Below, piece after piece: positions 15,379-24,258 of a DNA stretch of 64,000 nt. Numbering within the stretch: position 1 is the first letter of the stretch; every line of letters starts with the position of its first letter. The stretch spans positions 1 to 64,000 of the forward strand of contig JBBRWM010000010.1 of assembly GCA_038249195.1 (NCBI GenBank), in the 5' to 3' direction. The position numbers were made by a program, and so were the translations under genes. A model generated the notes under the pieces. It saw nothing but the letters and a program-made list of their open reading frames with translations. It was not told the origin of the DNA and did not search any database. This stretch comes from JAOUEA01 sp038249195 (lineage in GTDB: Bacteria > Actinomycetota > UBA4738 > HRBIN12).

Positions 15379-16632
15379 ATGCGCGAGGTAGGTCCGAACT
15401 CCGACACTGAACCTATGGCAATCGACGCAACCGCGCCGTCCTTGGCCCCGTCCCTTGCTCCGTCCCTAGCTGGGTCCTTGGCGCTGTCCAGGGCAACTCG
15501 GTCGGTACGGGTCTTGGTGGTGGATGACAACGCCGGGTTCCGCGAATCGCTCGTCATGCTGCTCGACGCCGACGAGCTCGACGTGGTGGGCCAGGGCAGC
15601 GACGGGGACCAGGTGATGGATCTCGTGGGCGCGCTCGCGCCCGACGTGGTGCTGATGGACGTCCGGATGCCGCACATCGACGGGATCGAGGCCACGAGGC
15701 GCCTCAAGTCCGAGTACCCACACATCGGGATCGTGGCCCTCACAGGGTCCGAGGACCAGCGCGCCGTGCGGGAGATGCTCGTGGCCGGCGCGAGCGGATA
15801 CGTCCTGAAGGACTCCGACGGCGACGAGATCCTGCACGCCGTGCACCAAGCCGCCGTGGGCGGCGGCGTCATCTCCCCCGAGGTCACCCCCACCGTGATC
15901 GATGAGCTCACGGAGGCGTTGAGCCGCGAGCGCAGCCGCACCCGCCAGCTCGAGATCGCGCAGGAGGCGCTGTTGGAGCGCGCAGCCCGGCGCCATGAGC
16001 TCATCTCGAGGCTGGGGCACGAGCTGCGCACACCGGTCACGGTGATCCTCGGCATGGCGCAGACCCTCAACAAGGGAACCGCGCCCGTCGACCAGCGGGC
16101 CGCGCTCCTGGAGACCCTCGTGGAGCGAGCCGGGGCCTTGGCGCGACTCGTCCAGCGCTTCGAGGCCGCGGTCGAGGCCGGCCTCACGGAGTGGGCCGAC
16201 GTGAGTCAGGTCGCGCGCGAGGTCGCCCAGGCGCACGATCGCGTTCGCGTGGATGCCCCCTACGGGCCGGCCATGGCGAGCCTGAATCGGACCGCGGCGC
16301 GGCGCATCCTCGACGAGCTGGTGGAGAACGCGCTCGCCTTCTCCCCCGAGGACACGCCCGTGGTCATCACGATCACGTCACGCGATGGGATGCCGGAGAT
16401 CCGCGTCGTGGATCACGGCGGCGGCGTGCGGGCCGAGATCCTCACCCGCATGTTCGACCCGCTCGAACAGGGCGAGGATCTCAACACCCGCGTGCACCAA
16501 GGCGTGGGGCTCGGACTCACGCTCGCGCGGATGTCCGCCCGAGCCATGGACGGAGACGTGGTCCTGGAATCGACCGGCCCGCAGGGCTCGACGTTCCTGT
16601 GGACCGTGTCGCGCCCGGCCGGGCTCACTTGA
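15379..16632 (+). CDS. Receiver-histidine kinase hybrid (REC-HisKA-HATPase)
   Basis: The 417-residue protein has an N-terminal receiver domain (about 44-165; acid pocket DD 49-50, phospho-acceptor D94 in VVLMDVRMP, and K144), then a dimerisation/HisKA helix pair with H214 in LGHELRTPV, and an HATPase domain (N-box N318 in DELVENALAF; G2 box GVGLGLTLARMSA). There is no membrane segment and no DNA-binding output, so it is a cytoplasmic kinase gated by its own receiver. The first 40 residues hold imperfect PSLA/GSLA repeats. ATG 15379 has AGGGGG just upstream; ATG 15415 is an alternative without such a site. The 3' end overlaps the convergent rodA stop by 8 nt. Input signal and partner are unknown. 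Confidence 0.85.
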   Translation: MREVGPNSDTEPMAIDATAPSLAPSLAPSLAGSLALSRATRSVRVLVVDDNAGFRESLVMLLDADELDVVGQGSDGDQVMDLVGALAPDVVLMDVRMPHIDGIEATRRLKSEYPHIGIVALTGSEDQRAVREMLVAGASGYVLKDSDGDEILHAVHQAAVGGGVISPEVTPTVIDELTEALSRERSRTRQLEIAQEALLERAARRHELISRLGHELRTPVTVILGMAQTLNKGTAPVDQRAALLETLVERAGALARLVQRFEAAVEAGLTEWADVSQVAREVAQAHDRVRVDAPYGPAMASLNRTAARRILDELVENALAFSPEDTPVVITITSRDGMPEIRVVDHGGGVRAEILTRMFDPLEQGEDLNTRVHQGVGLGLTLARMSARAMDGDVVLESTGPQGSTFLWTVSRPAGLT

Positions 16633-17779
16633 ACCGGCGCATGTGCACGTTCAGCAAGATCCCGATCGCGACGAAGTTCGCGAGCATCTGCGACCCCCCG
16701 TAGCTCACGAACGGCAACGGGATCCCGGTGATCGGCATGATGCCGATCACCATCCCCACGTTCACGAACATCTGGATCGCGAACATCGAGGCGACGCCCG
16801 TGGCCAGGTACGTCCCGAACGGATCCTTCGACAGATACGCGATGCGGATCGCCCGCCAGAGCAAGATCGCGTAGAACCCGAGGAAGATCGCGGAGCCCAC
16901 GAACCCGAACTCCTCCCCCGCCACCGTGAAGATGAAGTCGGTGTGCTGTTCGGGTACGAAGTCCAGGTTCGTCTGGGTCCCGGCGCCGTAGCCCCGCCCG
17001 AGCACTCCTCCCGATCCCACCGCGATCTCCGCCTGATTGCGGTTGTAGTTCGTCGTCTGCGTGTCGGCCGTCGGATCGAGGAACCCCGTGAGCCGGGCAA
17101 GCTGATAGTCCTTGATCACGCCGAGCTGGAACGCGAGGGCGAGGGCGACGATCGTCGCGACGGCGAGTGCCGCGAGCTGCCGCGGCCGGGTCCCGGCCAC
17201 GACCAGCATCCCCCCCACGATCGCCAGCAACACGATCGTGGTGCCGATGTCCGGCTGGAGGAACACGAGCCCCATCGGGACGGCGGCGATGGCGCACACG
17301 CGCAGCACGTCGTTCAGGGTGGGGATGGGCGACCTGAGCTCCGAGAGGACGGCCGCGAGCATCACGATCAGCCCGACCTTCACGAACTCCGAGGGCGTGA
17401 CCTGGAACCCGCCGAAGGCGAACCAGCGCTGCGCCGCCGAGGCGTCCCCGATGGCCGTGGACCCAATACCGGGGATGCGCACCAGGAGCAACGTCACGAT
17501 CATGCCCGCGTAGATGAATCCCGCGTACACCTTCAGGAAGCGGTAGTCGAAGCTCATCACCAGCAGCATGAGCACCAGCCCGATGGCGGCCGTCACGATC
17601 TGCTTCTGCACCCGCGCGAACTGGCCCTGGTTCTCTCCGATCAACGTGGTCTTGGTGGCCGAGTACAGGAGGAAGAAGCCCGCGACCACGATCGCGGCCG
17701 TCACGAGGACGAGCATCAGGTCCAGGTGACGGATCGGACGGCGTTCCTGCGACGTGTAGCGTCCGGCGACGAGATCCAT
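16625..17779 (-). CDS. rodA: Peptidoglycan glycosyltransferase RodA (SEDS family)
   Basis: RodA polymerises lipid II during lateral wall growth. The 384-residue protein has about 10 membrane segments and the SEDS signatures GGFQVTPSEFVKVGL, LQPDIGTTIVLL, and near the C-terminus GIPLPFVSYGGSQMLANF. The catalytic Asp of SEDS proteins is in the HTDFIFTVAGEEFGF region. ATG 17779 shares its A with the TGA of mrdA (TGATG), so the two are coupled and probably made in fixed ratio, as expected for the RodA-PBP2 complex. It is the last gene of the mre operon. Confidence 0.97.
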   Translation of the reverse strand: MDLVAGRYTSQERRPIRHLDLMLVLVTAAIVVAGFFLLYSATKTTLIGENQGQFARVQKQIVTAAIGLVLMLLVMSFDYRFLKVYAGFIYAGMIVTLLLVRIPGIGSTAIGDASAAQRWFAFGGFQVTPSEFVKVGLIVMLAAVLSELRSPIPTLNDVLRVCAIAAVPMGLVFLQPDIGTTIVLLAIVGGMLVVAGTRPRQLAALAVATIVALALAFQLGVIKDYQLARLTGFLDPTADTQTTNYNRNQAEIAVGSGGVLGRGYGAGTQTNLDFVPEQHTDFIFTVAGEEFGFVGSAIFLGFYAILLWRAIRIAYLSKDPFGTYLATGVASMFAIQMFVNVGMVIGIMPITGIPLPFVSYGGSQMLANFVAIGILLNVHMRRFK

Positions 17780-19689
17780 CAGTCCGCCGCCCCCCCGTAC
17801 ACGTTCCCGGAGACGCTGAGGCCGAAGAGGTGCTCGTAGATGTGCCGAGCGATGGGCGCGGCCGTCTGCGATCCGTACCCACCCTGCTCCACCATCACCA
17901 CCACCGCGTACCGCGGATCGTTCGCGGGCGCGAACGACGAGAACCACGAGGTGGACTGGAACGGCGGCCGCTCGGCCGTGCCGGTCTTGCCCGCGACCGG
18001 GTACGTGCTCAGCGGGAATCCCGCGAACGCGGATGAAGCGGTCCCAGACGTGGTGACGGTCTGCAGCGCGGCGTCGACGTAGTTGAGCTGGGCGGGCGTG
18101 TAGGGAAGCTGCGTGTCGCAGTGACCGCCGACGGTCTTCACCACGCTTCCGTGGTCGTCCACGATCTTGTCGACCACGTGGGGACGGCAGACGTGACCGC
18201 CGTTGGCGAGCGCCGAGTAGGCCGAGGCCATCTGCAAGGGGGTCACGAGCGTATCCCCGGATCCGATCGAGAGCAGGACGTCACCGCCCGGGATCCAGCC
18301 GTCCGGATAGATGTCGGGGTGATCGGCCGCGAACTTCGCGTCCGGGATCACGCCCGCCTGCGATCCCGGAAGGTCGACCGGCGCAGGGGTGGCGAACCCC
18401 CACTGCCGCAGGTCCCGCTGGAAGGGCTCGTTGTTGGTGCCGAACGAGTCGCGGCGCCAGCCGTTCCAGAAGTCGTAGCCGAACTGGTAGTACACGGTGT
18501 CGCAGGACGTGCGCAGCGACTCCGCGACGTTCATGGGCGCGAGGTCCGTCGAGGACCAGTTCGTGAATACGGCCCCCGATGTGTCGCCGGGGGCGATCCA
18601 CTCCGCGGGGCAGGCGTAGTAGCCGCTCGTCGACGCGTAGCCCTCCTTCAGGGCGGCCAGCGCCACCAGCGGCTTGAAGATCGACCCCGGCTTGTACGTC
18701 AGTCCGATCGCGCGATCCACGGACGGGGCCTGCGCGCTCTTGTAGAGATAGCGAGCCTGATCCGGGGTGATGCCCTTCACGAACCAACGAGGGTCGAAGC
18801 TCGGGTAGGAGGCCATGGCCACGATGCCCCCAGTCTTCACGTCCATGACGACGGCCGCGCCGGCCGGAGCCTTCAACAGCAACCCCTTGCCGCCCGCCTC
18901 GTCCACCTGGGTGCGCGCGTTCTGCAGACCCCGGTACAGCTCCCCCTCCACGGCGTGCTGGATCTTCGAGTCGACCGTGAGGATGAGGTCGTTCCCCGGC
19001 TTCGGCGGCGCGGCGCCGAGGGTCTTCACCGTATCGCCGGCCGCGTTCACGATGACCTTCTGCTGGCCCTTGGTCCCCCGCAGGTACTTCTCGTACTGCA
19101 GCTCGAGCCCGGTACGCCCCACGAGGTCGCTCTGGCCGTAGCCGCGGTAGTGCGGGTCCGCGAGCTGCTCCTTCTGGATCAGGCCCACGTTGCCGACGAT
19201 GTGCGCCGCCTCGCGGCCCTGGGGGTAGTCGCGTACGCTCGTGGGGACGACCTCGACGCCGGGGAACTGGTCCTTGCGTTCGGAGATGTACTTGTCCACG
19301 TTCTCCTTGACGAACTCCGCTACGGGCTTGGGCTGATAGTCGAAGTACTTCGGGTCGTTCATGCTCGCGCGGAGGTTCTTGACGGGGATCTGCAGCAGGT
19401 TCGACAGGTCCAACAGCACGCGGTCGGCCTCGCCACTGGCCTCCAACACCTGTTTGTCCACCCGGACCTCGAGGCTGGGGGCGTTGTCCACGAGGACCTT
19501 TCCATCGGCGGTCTTGATGCGCCCGCGCAGGGCATCGGTCTCGGCAACGCGCGTCTGGTTGTTGTCGGCCTCCACCCGGAATTGCTCGGACGCGAGGACC
19601 TGCAGGAACCACAGGCGCGTGCCGAGCGCCGCGAACATCAGCGCCACGAACAGCGCGAGGACCTTCAGGCGGGAGGAGGCCTTCTCCAT
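17779..19689 (-). CDS. mrdA: Penicillin-binding protein 2, transpeptidase of the elongasome
   Basis: The 636-residue class B PBP has one N-terminal membrane anchor (about 8-28), a PBP-dimer domain (about 50-230) and a transpeptidase domain. The active-site motifs are S-x-x-K in KPGSIFKPLVAL, the second motif in LRTSCDTVYY (SCD, as S-x-D is normal in PBP2 proteins), and KTG in VAGKTGTAERP. It crosslinks peptidoglycan with RodA. The gene follows mreD with no gap (mreD stop 19690-19692, mrdA ATG 19689) and is followed by rodA with overlap. Confidence 0.96.
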   Translation of the reverse strand: MEKASSRLKVLALFVALMFAALGTRLWFLQVLASEQFRVEADNNQTRVAETDALRGRIKTADGKVLVDNAPSLEVRVDKQVLEASGEADRVLLDLSNLLQIPVKNLRASMNDPKYFDYQPKPVAEFVKENVDKYISERKDQFPGVEVVPTSVRDYPQGREAAHIVGNVGLIQKEQLADPHYRGYGQSDLVGRTGLELQYEKYLRGTKGQQKVIVNAAGDTVKTLGAAPPKPGNDLILTVDSKIQHAVEGELYRGLQNARTQVDEAGGKGLLLKAPAGAAVVMDVKTGGIVAMASYPSFDPRWFVKGITPDQARYLYKSAQAPSVDRAIGLTYKPGSIFKPLVALAALKEGYASTSGYYACPAEWIAPGDTSGAVFTNWSSTDLAPMNVAESLRTSCDTVYYQFGYDFWNGWRRDSFGTNNEPFQRDLRQWGFATPAPVDLPGSQAGVIPDAKFAADHPDIYPDGWIPGGDVLLSIGSGDTLVTPLQMASAYSALANGGHVCRPHVVDKIVDDHGSVVKTVGGHCDTQLPYTPAQLNYVDAALQTVTTSGTASSAFAGFPLSTYPVAGKTGTAERPPFQSTSWFSSFAPANDPRYAVVVMVEQGGYGSQTAAPIARHIYEHLFGLSVSGNVYGGAAD

Positions 19690-20202
19690 CTAGTAGCGCA
19701 CCACCCGTTGAGGGCGCGACCCCTCGAAGAGCCGGCGCAGCAGGGGGTAGAGGATCGGCGTCAGCACCGCGCCGTAGACCGCGGTGAGCAGGCTCACCTT
19801 GATGGCATAGCCGAGCGGTTCGTCGAGCTGCCCGAGCAGGGTCGCCACCAGCTGGTAGAAGGCGGTGCCGGCGGCGGTGCCGGCGGCCACCAACGCGGTG
19901 GGCAGCAGCGGCGACGGACTCACGATGTACTGGCGTGCCAGGCCCATGGTGTAGCCCAGCAGCGTGAGCGTGAGCGCCGTGATGCCCTTGCCGGGCTCGT
20001 TGAGCATGAAGTCCTGCGCCATGCCCCCCGCGAACCCCACGATGGCGCCCTCCTGCGGACCCTCCAAGATCGCGACCACGATCGTGACGAGGTACATGAG
20101 CTCGGGCTTCACCCCCAAGAGCCGGACCTGGGAGAACACTGTGGACTGCAGCAGCAGCGCGCTGAGGATCACCACCACCACGGAGACCGTCCGCCGGATC
20201 AC
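19690..20202 (-). CDS. mreD: Rod shape-determining protein MreD
   Basis: The 170-residue integral membrane protein has five to six predicted helices (VSVVVVILSALLLQSTVFSQ at the start) and the MreD-typical cytoplasmic/short-loop stretch KPELMYLVTIVVAILEGPQEGAIVGFAGGMAQDF. MreD links MreC with the elongasome. The GTG start at 20202 overlaps the mreC stop as GTGA. Position between mreC and mrdA confirms the call. Confidence 0.93.
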   Translation of the reverse strand: MIRRTVSVVVVILSALLLQSTVFSQVRLLGVKPELMYLVTIVVAILEGPQEGAIVGFAGGMAQDFMLNEPGKGITALTLTLLGYTMGLARQYIVSPSPLLPTALVAAGTAAGTAFYQLVATLLGQLDEPLGYAIKVSLLTAVYGAVLTPILYPLLRRLFEGSRPQRVVRY

Positions 20203-21059
20203 GTGCAGTCCGTCCGAGCCTTGAGCACGAGCACGAACTCGAGCGTGGCGAAGTCGGCGGCGGGCCGCACGCTCACGCGTTCCTCGATGTCGCTGCCGGC
20301 CGGCACCGTGCGCGACACCTGGCCGATCAGCAGCCCCGGCGGGTAGAGGCCCGGCAGGTTCGCCACGCAGTAGCCCTGCGTGAAGACCGACTCGTTCCCG
20401 GCGATCGTCGTGCCCTTCTCGATCTGTCCCATCTGAAGGTCTTCGTCACCCTGCCCCGTCACGATGCCGTTGGCCCGCGAGCCGCTCAGGACGCCCGCCA
20501 CCGCGAAGTTGCGATCGATGAGCAGCTGCACCGTCGCGGCGTTGGACGACACGGTCGTCACGCGGCCGACCAGCATGGCGCCGTCGGCCGTACCGGTGAC
20601 CACGGGCATGTTCTCCGCGATGCCCGCCTCGCTGCCCTTGTCGATGGTGACCGACCACTCGAAGTTGGACACCCCGTTGCCGGTGACGAGCGCGGCGACG
20701 CTCTGCGGATCGAGGCTCGTCTTCAACTGCAGCACCCCGAACAGATCCTCGTACTGCTGACGAGTGAACTCGCGGCTCGCCGCCACGGCCTGCAGGGAGC
20801 GGACCTCGTCCTCGAGCTGCTGGTTCCGCCGCGCGAGGGAGGGGAGGTGCGCGAGCCCGGAGAAGAAGTTGCCCACGGGCCGCGTCACGGTCACCACGGC
20901 GCGCTGCATGGGAACCACGATGGACAGCGTGGCGCGGCCGAGGCCGGCGAGCGGGCCGTCCTGGCCGCCGCGGTAGTCCAGCGTGATCACGGCCAAGGAG
21001 ATCGCGACGAGCGTGACGACGAGCAGCCGCGTGGCGCGGGGACGGTTGCGGACGGCCAC
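20199..21059 (-). CDS. mreC: Rod shape-determining protein MreC
   Basis: MreC is a periplasmic-side scaffold of the elongasome. The protein shows an N-terminal membrane segment (LLVVTLVAISLAVITLDY), a coiled-coil (LARRNQQLEDEVRSLQAV), then the beta-barrel domain (ALVTGNGVSNFEWSVTIDKGSEAGI; GRVTTVSSNAATVQLLID; LPGLYPPGLLIGQV). I chose GTG 21059, 8 nt after the mreB stop; ATG 21125 would give 22 more residues but overlap mreB by 58 nt. The length with GTG is 286 residues, normal for the family. Confidence 0.92.
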   Translation of the reverse strand: MAVRNRPRATRLLVVTLVAISLAVITLDYRGGQDGPLAGLGRATLSIVVPMQRAVVTVTRPVGNFFSGLAHLPSLARRNQQLEDEVRSLQAVAASREFTRQQYEDLFGVLQLKTSLDPQSVAALVTGNGVSNFEWSVTIDKGSEAGIAENMPVVTGTADGAMLVGRVTTVSSNAATVQLLIDRNFAVAGVLSGSRANGIVTGQGDEDLQMGQIEKGTTIAGNESVFTQGYCVANLPGLYPPGLLIGQVSRTVPAGSDIEERVSVRPAADFATLEFVLVLKARTDCT

Positions 21060-21067
21060 GACGAGGG

Positions 21068-22150
21068 CTACCGCCGCGACGGAGACACCAAGACCCGCTG
21101 CAGCACCTCGAACTCCTCCAGGCATTTGCCCGAGCCCAGGACGACCGCTTGCAGCGGCGCGTCGGCGATGTGCACCGGCATGCCGGTCTCGTGACGCAGG
21201 CGTTTGTCGAGGCCGCGGAGCAGGGCGCCGCCCCCCGTGAGCACCATGCCGCGGTCCATGATGTCCGCGGAAAGCTCCGGCGGGGTGCGATCGAGCGTGG
21301 TCTTGATGGCGTCGATGACGGCGTTGACCGGTTCCTCGATGGCGCGGCGGATCTCCTCCGCGGTGATCGTGATGGTCTTGGGCAGCCCGCTCACGAGGTC
21401 GCGGCCCTTGATCTCGGCCACCAGTTCCTCGGGCATGGGGAACACGCTCGCGATGGCGAGCTTGATGGCCTCGGACGTCCGCTCGCCCAACAGCAGCGCG
21501 TACTCCTTCTTGACGTGCTGGATGATGGCCTCGTCGAGCTCGTCGCCGCCGATCCGCACGGAGGTGCTGGTCACGATCCCGCCGAGGGAGATCACGGCCA
21601 CCTCCGTCGTGCCGCCGCCGATGTCCACGACCATGTTCCCGGTGGGCTCGTGGATCGGCAGGCCGGCGCCGATGGCGGCAGCCATGGGCTCCTCGATGAT
21701 GTAGGCGCGGCGCGAGCCGGCCGCGATGGTGGCCTCCTCGACCGCGCGCTGCTCCACCCCGGTGATGCCCGAGGGAACGCAGATGACCACGCGCGGCTTT
21801 GCCAGCAGGCGACGCTTGTGCACCTTCTGGATGAAGTAGCGCAGCATCTTCTCCGTGACGTCGAAGTCGGCGATGACGCCGTCCTTGAGGGGGCGGACGG
21901 CCTGGATGTGCGACGGCGTGCGACCGATCATCCGCTTGGCCTCCGCACCCACGGCAAGGATGGCTCCAGTGAGGGTGTTGATCGCGACGACGCTCGGCTC
22001 GTTGAGCACGACACCGCGCCCACGCACGTACACCAGCGTGTTCGCGGTACCGAGGTCGACCGCCATGTCGCGACCAAGGAACCCCAGAACCCCTTCCGTC
22101 CCTTGGTTCCGGGGCGTAGGGGAAGAAGAACGTTGAATCCTCTCGGCCAT
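21068..22150 (-). CDS. mreB: Rod shape-determining protein MreB (actin homologue)
   Basis: The 360-residue actin-like ATPase has phosphate-1 DMAVDLGTANTLVYV, phosphate-2 VVDIGGGTTEVAVISLGG, and adenosine-binding VLTGGGALLRGLDKRL. About 28 residues precede the usual start (GRDMAVDLGTAN), a longer N-terminal tail than in E. coli. It polymerises under the membrane and positions the RodA-PBP2 machinery. It is the first gene of mreB-mreC-mreD-mrdA-rodA; a complete set indicates a rod-shaped cell or one with lateral wall growth. The promoter lies in the 131-bp gap to the divergent fabD; TAAGTT near 22190 could be its -10 element. Confidence 0.98.
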   Translation of the reverse strand: MAERIQRSSSPTPRNQGTEGVLGFLGRDMAVDLGTANTLVYVRGRGVVLNEPSVVAINTLTGAILAVGAEAKRMIGRTPSHIQAVRPLKDGVIADFDVTEKMLRYFIQKVHKRRLLAKPRVVICVPSGITGVEQRAVEEATIAAGSRRAYIIEEPMAAAIGAGLPIHEPTGNMVVDIGGGTTEVAVISLGGIVTSTSVRIGGDELDEAIIQHVKKEYALLLGERTSEAIKLAIASVFPMPEELVAEIKGRDLVSGLPKTITITAEEIRRAIEEPVNAVIDAIKTTLDRTPPELSADIMDRGMVLTGGGALLRGLDKRLRHETGMPVHIADAPLQAVVLGSGKCLEEFEVLQRVLVSPSRR

Positions 22151-22281
22151 GATGGATCCTGCGGTTCATTCAACAGGACCGCCCGGGGGGTGGCAACTTA
22201 GGCGCCCCGAAACCACAGCCCCGACACATCGGACCTCGCGGGACGCTACCGTGGCCCCTCGGCGGATCGTAAGGGGGCGGC

Positions 22282-23199
22282 GTGGCGTTCGCGGTGGTGT
22301 TCCCGGGGCAGGGGTCGCAGTTCGCCGGCATGGCCGATCCCTGGGCCACGCACCCCTCGGGTATGGGCGTCCTCGAGGAAGCCTCCGAGGCGATGGGCCG
22401 CGACGTGGCGGCCGGCTGTCATGAGGAGTCCGCGCTCGCCACCACCGAGTTCGTCCAGCCGGCGCTGCTGGCGTGCGGCGTGGCGGCCTTCCGCGTCCTG
22501 GAGACCGAGCTCGGCGAACCCTCGTTCGTGGGTTCCGCGGGGCATTCGCTCGGGGAGTTCGCGGCGCTCGTGGCCGCCGACGCGCTCACGCTCCCCGAGG
22601 CGCTCGGGGTCGTGCTGGTGCGCGGGGCCGCCATGCAGCGCGCCGGCGAGGAGCGACCCGGCACCATGTCGGCGTTGATCGGGGTGGGCCCGCAGGACGC
22701 GGCCGAGCTGTGCGACGAGGCCCGCGGCGGCGACGTGCTTCTGGTGGCCAACGAGAACTCCCCCGCCCAGGTGGTGATCAGCGGCAGCGTCGCCGCCATC
22801 GAACGCGCGGAGGGGCTCTGCAAGGAGCGGCGGATCCGCGCGATCCGACTCAACGTGGCGGGCGCGTTCCACTCGCCGCTGATGCAACCGGCCGTGGGGC
22901 CGATCGTGGACGAGCTGCGGCGCGTGCACCTGGCGCCCCCCCGGTTCCCCGTCGCCGAGAACGTGACGGGCACGCTCGTGCGCGACCCCGAGGAGCTTCG
23001 CGACCTGCTCGGGCGCCACGTGGTCTCTCCGGTTCGCTGGCAACGATGCGCGCAGGCCCTCGCCGACGCGGGGGCGACGACGTTCCTCGAGGCCGGACCC
23101 GGCGACGTCCTCACGAAGCTCGCGAAGCGGGCCGTCCCCGGTGCCGCTGCGATCTCGGTCAACACCCCGGAGGATGCCGCGGCGCTCGGCGCGCGCTGA
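22282..23199 (+). CDS. fabD: Malonyl-CoA:ACP transacylase
   Basis: FabD loads malonyl units onto ACP. The 305-residue protein starts with AFAVVFPGQGSQFAGM and carries the active-site serine S89 in GHSLGE, the substrate-carboxylate Arg in LVRGAAMQ, and H197 in NVAGAFHSPLM. The GTG start at 22282 immediately precedes the conserved N-terminus. It heads the fabD-fabH-fabG-acpP-fabF cluster, the standard type II fatty-acid synthase locus of Actinobacteria. The gene is divergent from mreB. Confidence 0.97.
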   Translation: MAFAVVFPGQGSQFAGMADPWATHPSGMGVLEEASEAMGRDVAAGCHEESALATTEFVQPALLACGVAAFRVLETELGEPSFVGSAGHSLGEFAALVAADALTLPEALGVVLVRGAAMQRAGEERPGTMSALIGVGPQDAAELCDEARGGDVLLVANENSPAQVVISGSVAAIERAEGLCKERRIRAIRLNVAGAFHSPLMQPAVGPIVDELRRVHLAPPRFPVAENVTGTLVRDPEELRDLLGRHVVSPVRWQRCAQALADAGATTFLEAGPGDVLTKLAKRAVPGAAAISVNTPEDAAALGAR

Positions 23200-23244
23200 A
23201 CGCCGCCAAAGCCCTCGGAGGTCGCGGGTGGGGTCAGGGTCCGA

Positions 23245-23250
23245 TATCCT
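23245..23250 (+). promoter_or_regulatory. Candidate leaderless -10 element for fabH
   Basis: TATCCT is followed by exactly 6 nt (CGCGCG) and the fabH GTG at 23257, the spacing of leaderless actinobacterial transcripts. No ribosome binding site is present. This would be an internal promoter within the fab cluster, 57 bp after fabD. Confidence 0.48.
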
Positions 23251-23256
23251 CGCGCG

Positions 23257-24258
23257 GTGACCCGCTACGCCACCATCACCGGGGTGGGGTCCTACCTTCC
23301 GCCCCGCCTCGTCCCCAATCGATGGTTCGAGTCCCTGGTGGACACGAACGACGTCTGGATCCGGGACCGCACCGGGATCGAGGCGCGTCATTTCGCCGAT
23401 GACGGGGTCGTGACGTCCGACCTGGCGCTGGAGGCCACGCGCGCGGCGATGGCCGCCGCCGGGATCGAGGCGCATCAGATCGACATGATCGTGGTCGCCA
23501 CCATCACCGGCGACACGATCTTCCCCGCCACCGCCGTGTGGCTGCAGGACAAGCTCGGCGTCCGGTGCCCCTCCTTCGACCTGAACGCGGCGTGCGCGGG
23601 CTTCTCCTACGGCCTGTCCACGGCGAACGCCTTCATCACGAGCGGGATGGCCGACACCATCGTGGTGATCGGGGCCGAGATCTTCAGCCGCATCCTCGAC
23701 TACACGGATCGCGGCACGTGCGTGCTGTTCGGCGACGGCGCGGGGGCCGTGGTGGTGCAGGCCTCCGAGGCGCCGGGCTTCGAGGGGGCGGTGCTGGGCG
23801 CAGACGGCGGAGCGGCCGAGATCCTGTGGATGCCCGCGGGAGGTGTGCGCACGCCGGCCTCGGCCGCCACCGTCGAGGCGAACGATCACACGGTGCGCAT
23901 GCCCAACGGCCGCGAGGTGTTCAAACGGGCCGTCACGGAGATGGCCGCCGCGTGCCGGGAGCTGCTGGAGAAATCCGGCCTCTCCGTGGACGACGTCGAC
24001 GTACTCATCCCGCACCAGGCCAACGCCCGCATCATGGGGGCGGTCGTGGATCGCCTCGGCATCGACCCGGCGAAGGCGATCGTGGACGTCGCCGAGGTGG
24101 GGAACACGTCGGCCGCCTCGATCCCCGTCGCGCTCGACCGCGCCTGGGCCGACGGACGGATCCACCAAGGCGACCGGGTGCTGTTCGCCTCGTTCGGAGC
24201 GGGGCTCACGTGGGGCGCGACGCTCCTGCGCTGGACCATGGCGGAGCCGGCGGCGTGA
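23257..24258 (+). CDS. fabH: Beta-ketoacyl-ACP synthase III
   Basis: FabH condenses a primer acyl-CoA with malonyl-ACP and starts fatty-acid chains. The 333-residue protein contains the catalytic triad C113 (DLNAACAGFSYGL), H253 (IPHQANARI) and N283 (EVGNTSAASIP). Start GTG 23257. Its primer choice (acetyl or branched) cannot be deduced here. The stop overlaps the fabG start (GTGA). Confidence 0.97.
   Translation: MTRYATITGVGSYLPPRLVPNRWFESLVDTNDVWIRDRTGIEARHFADDGVVTSDLALEATRAAMAAAGIEAHQIDMIVVATITGDTIFPATAVWLQDKLGVRCPSFDLNAACAGFSYGLSTANAFITSGMADTIVVIGAEIFSRILDYTDRGTCVLFGDGAGAVVVQASEAPGFEGAVLGADGGAAEILWMPAGGVRTPASAATVEANDHTVRMPNGREVFKRAVTEMAAACRELLEKSGLSVDDVDVLIPHQANARIMGAVVDRLGIDPAKAIVDVAEVGNTSAASIPVALDRAWADGRIHQGDRVLFASFGAGLTWGATLLRWTMAEPAA

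Noticed and set aside
18121..20346. 741-codon plus-strand frame opposite mrdA and mreD
   Set aside because: Composition is unlike a protein (Val/Arg/His-rich runs) and it is antisense to well-supported genes.
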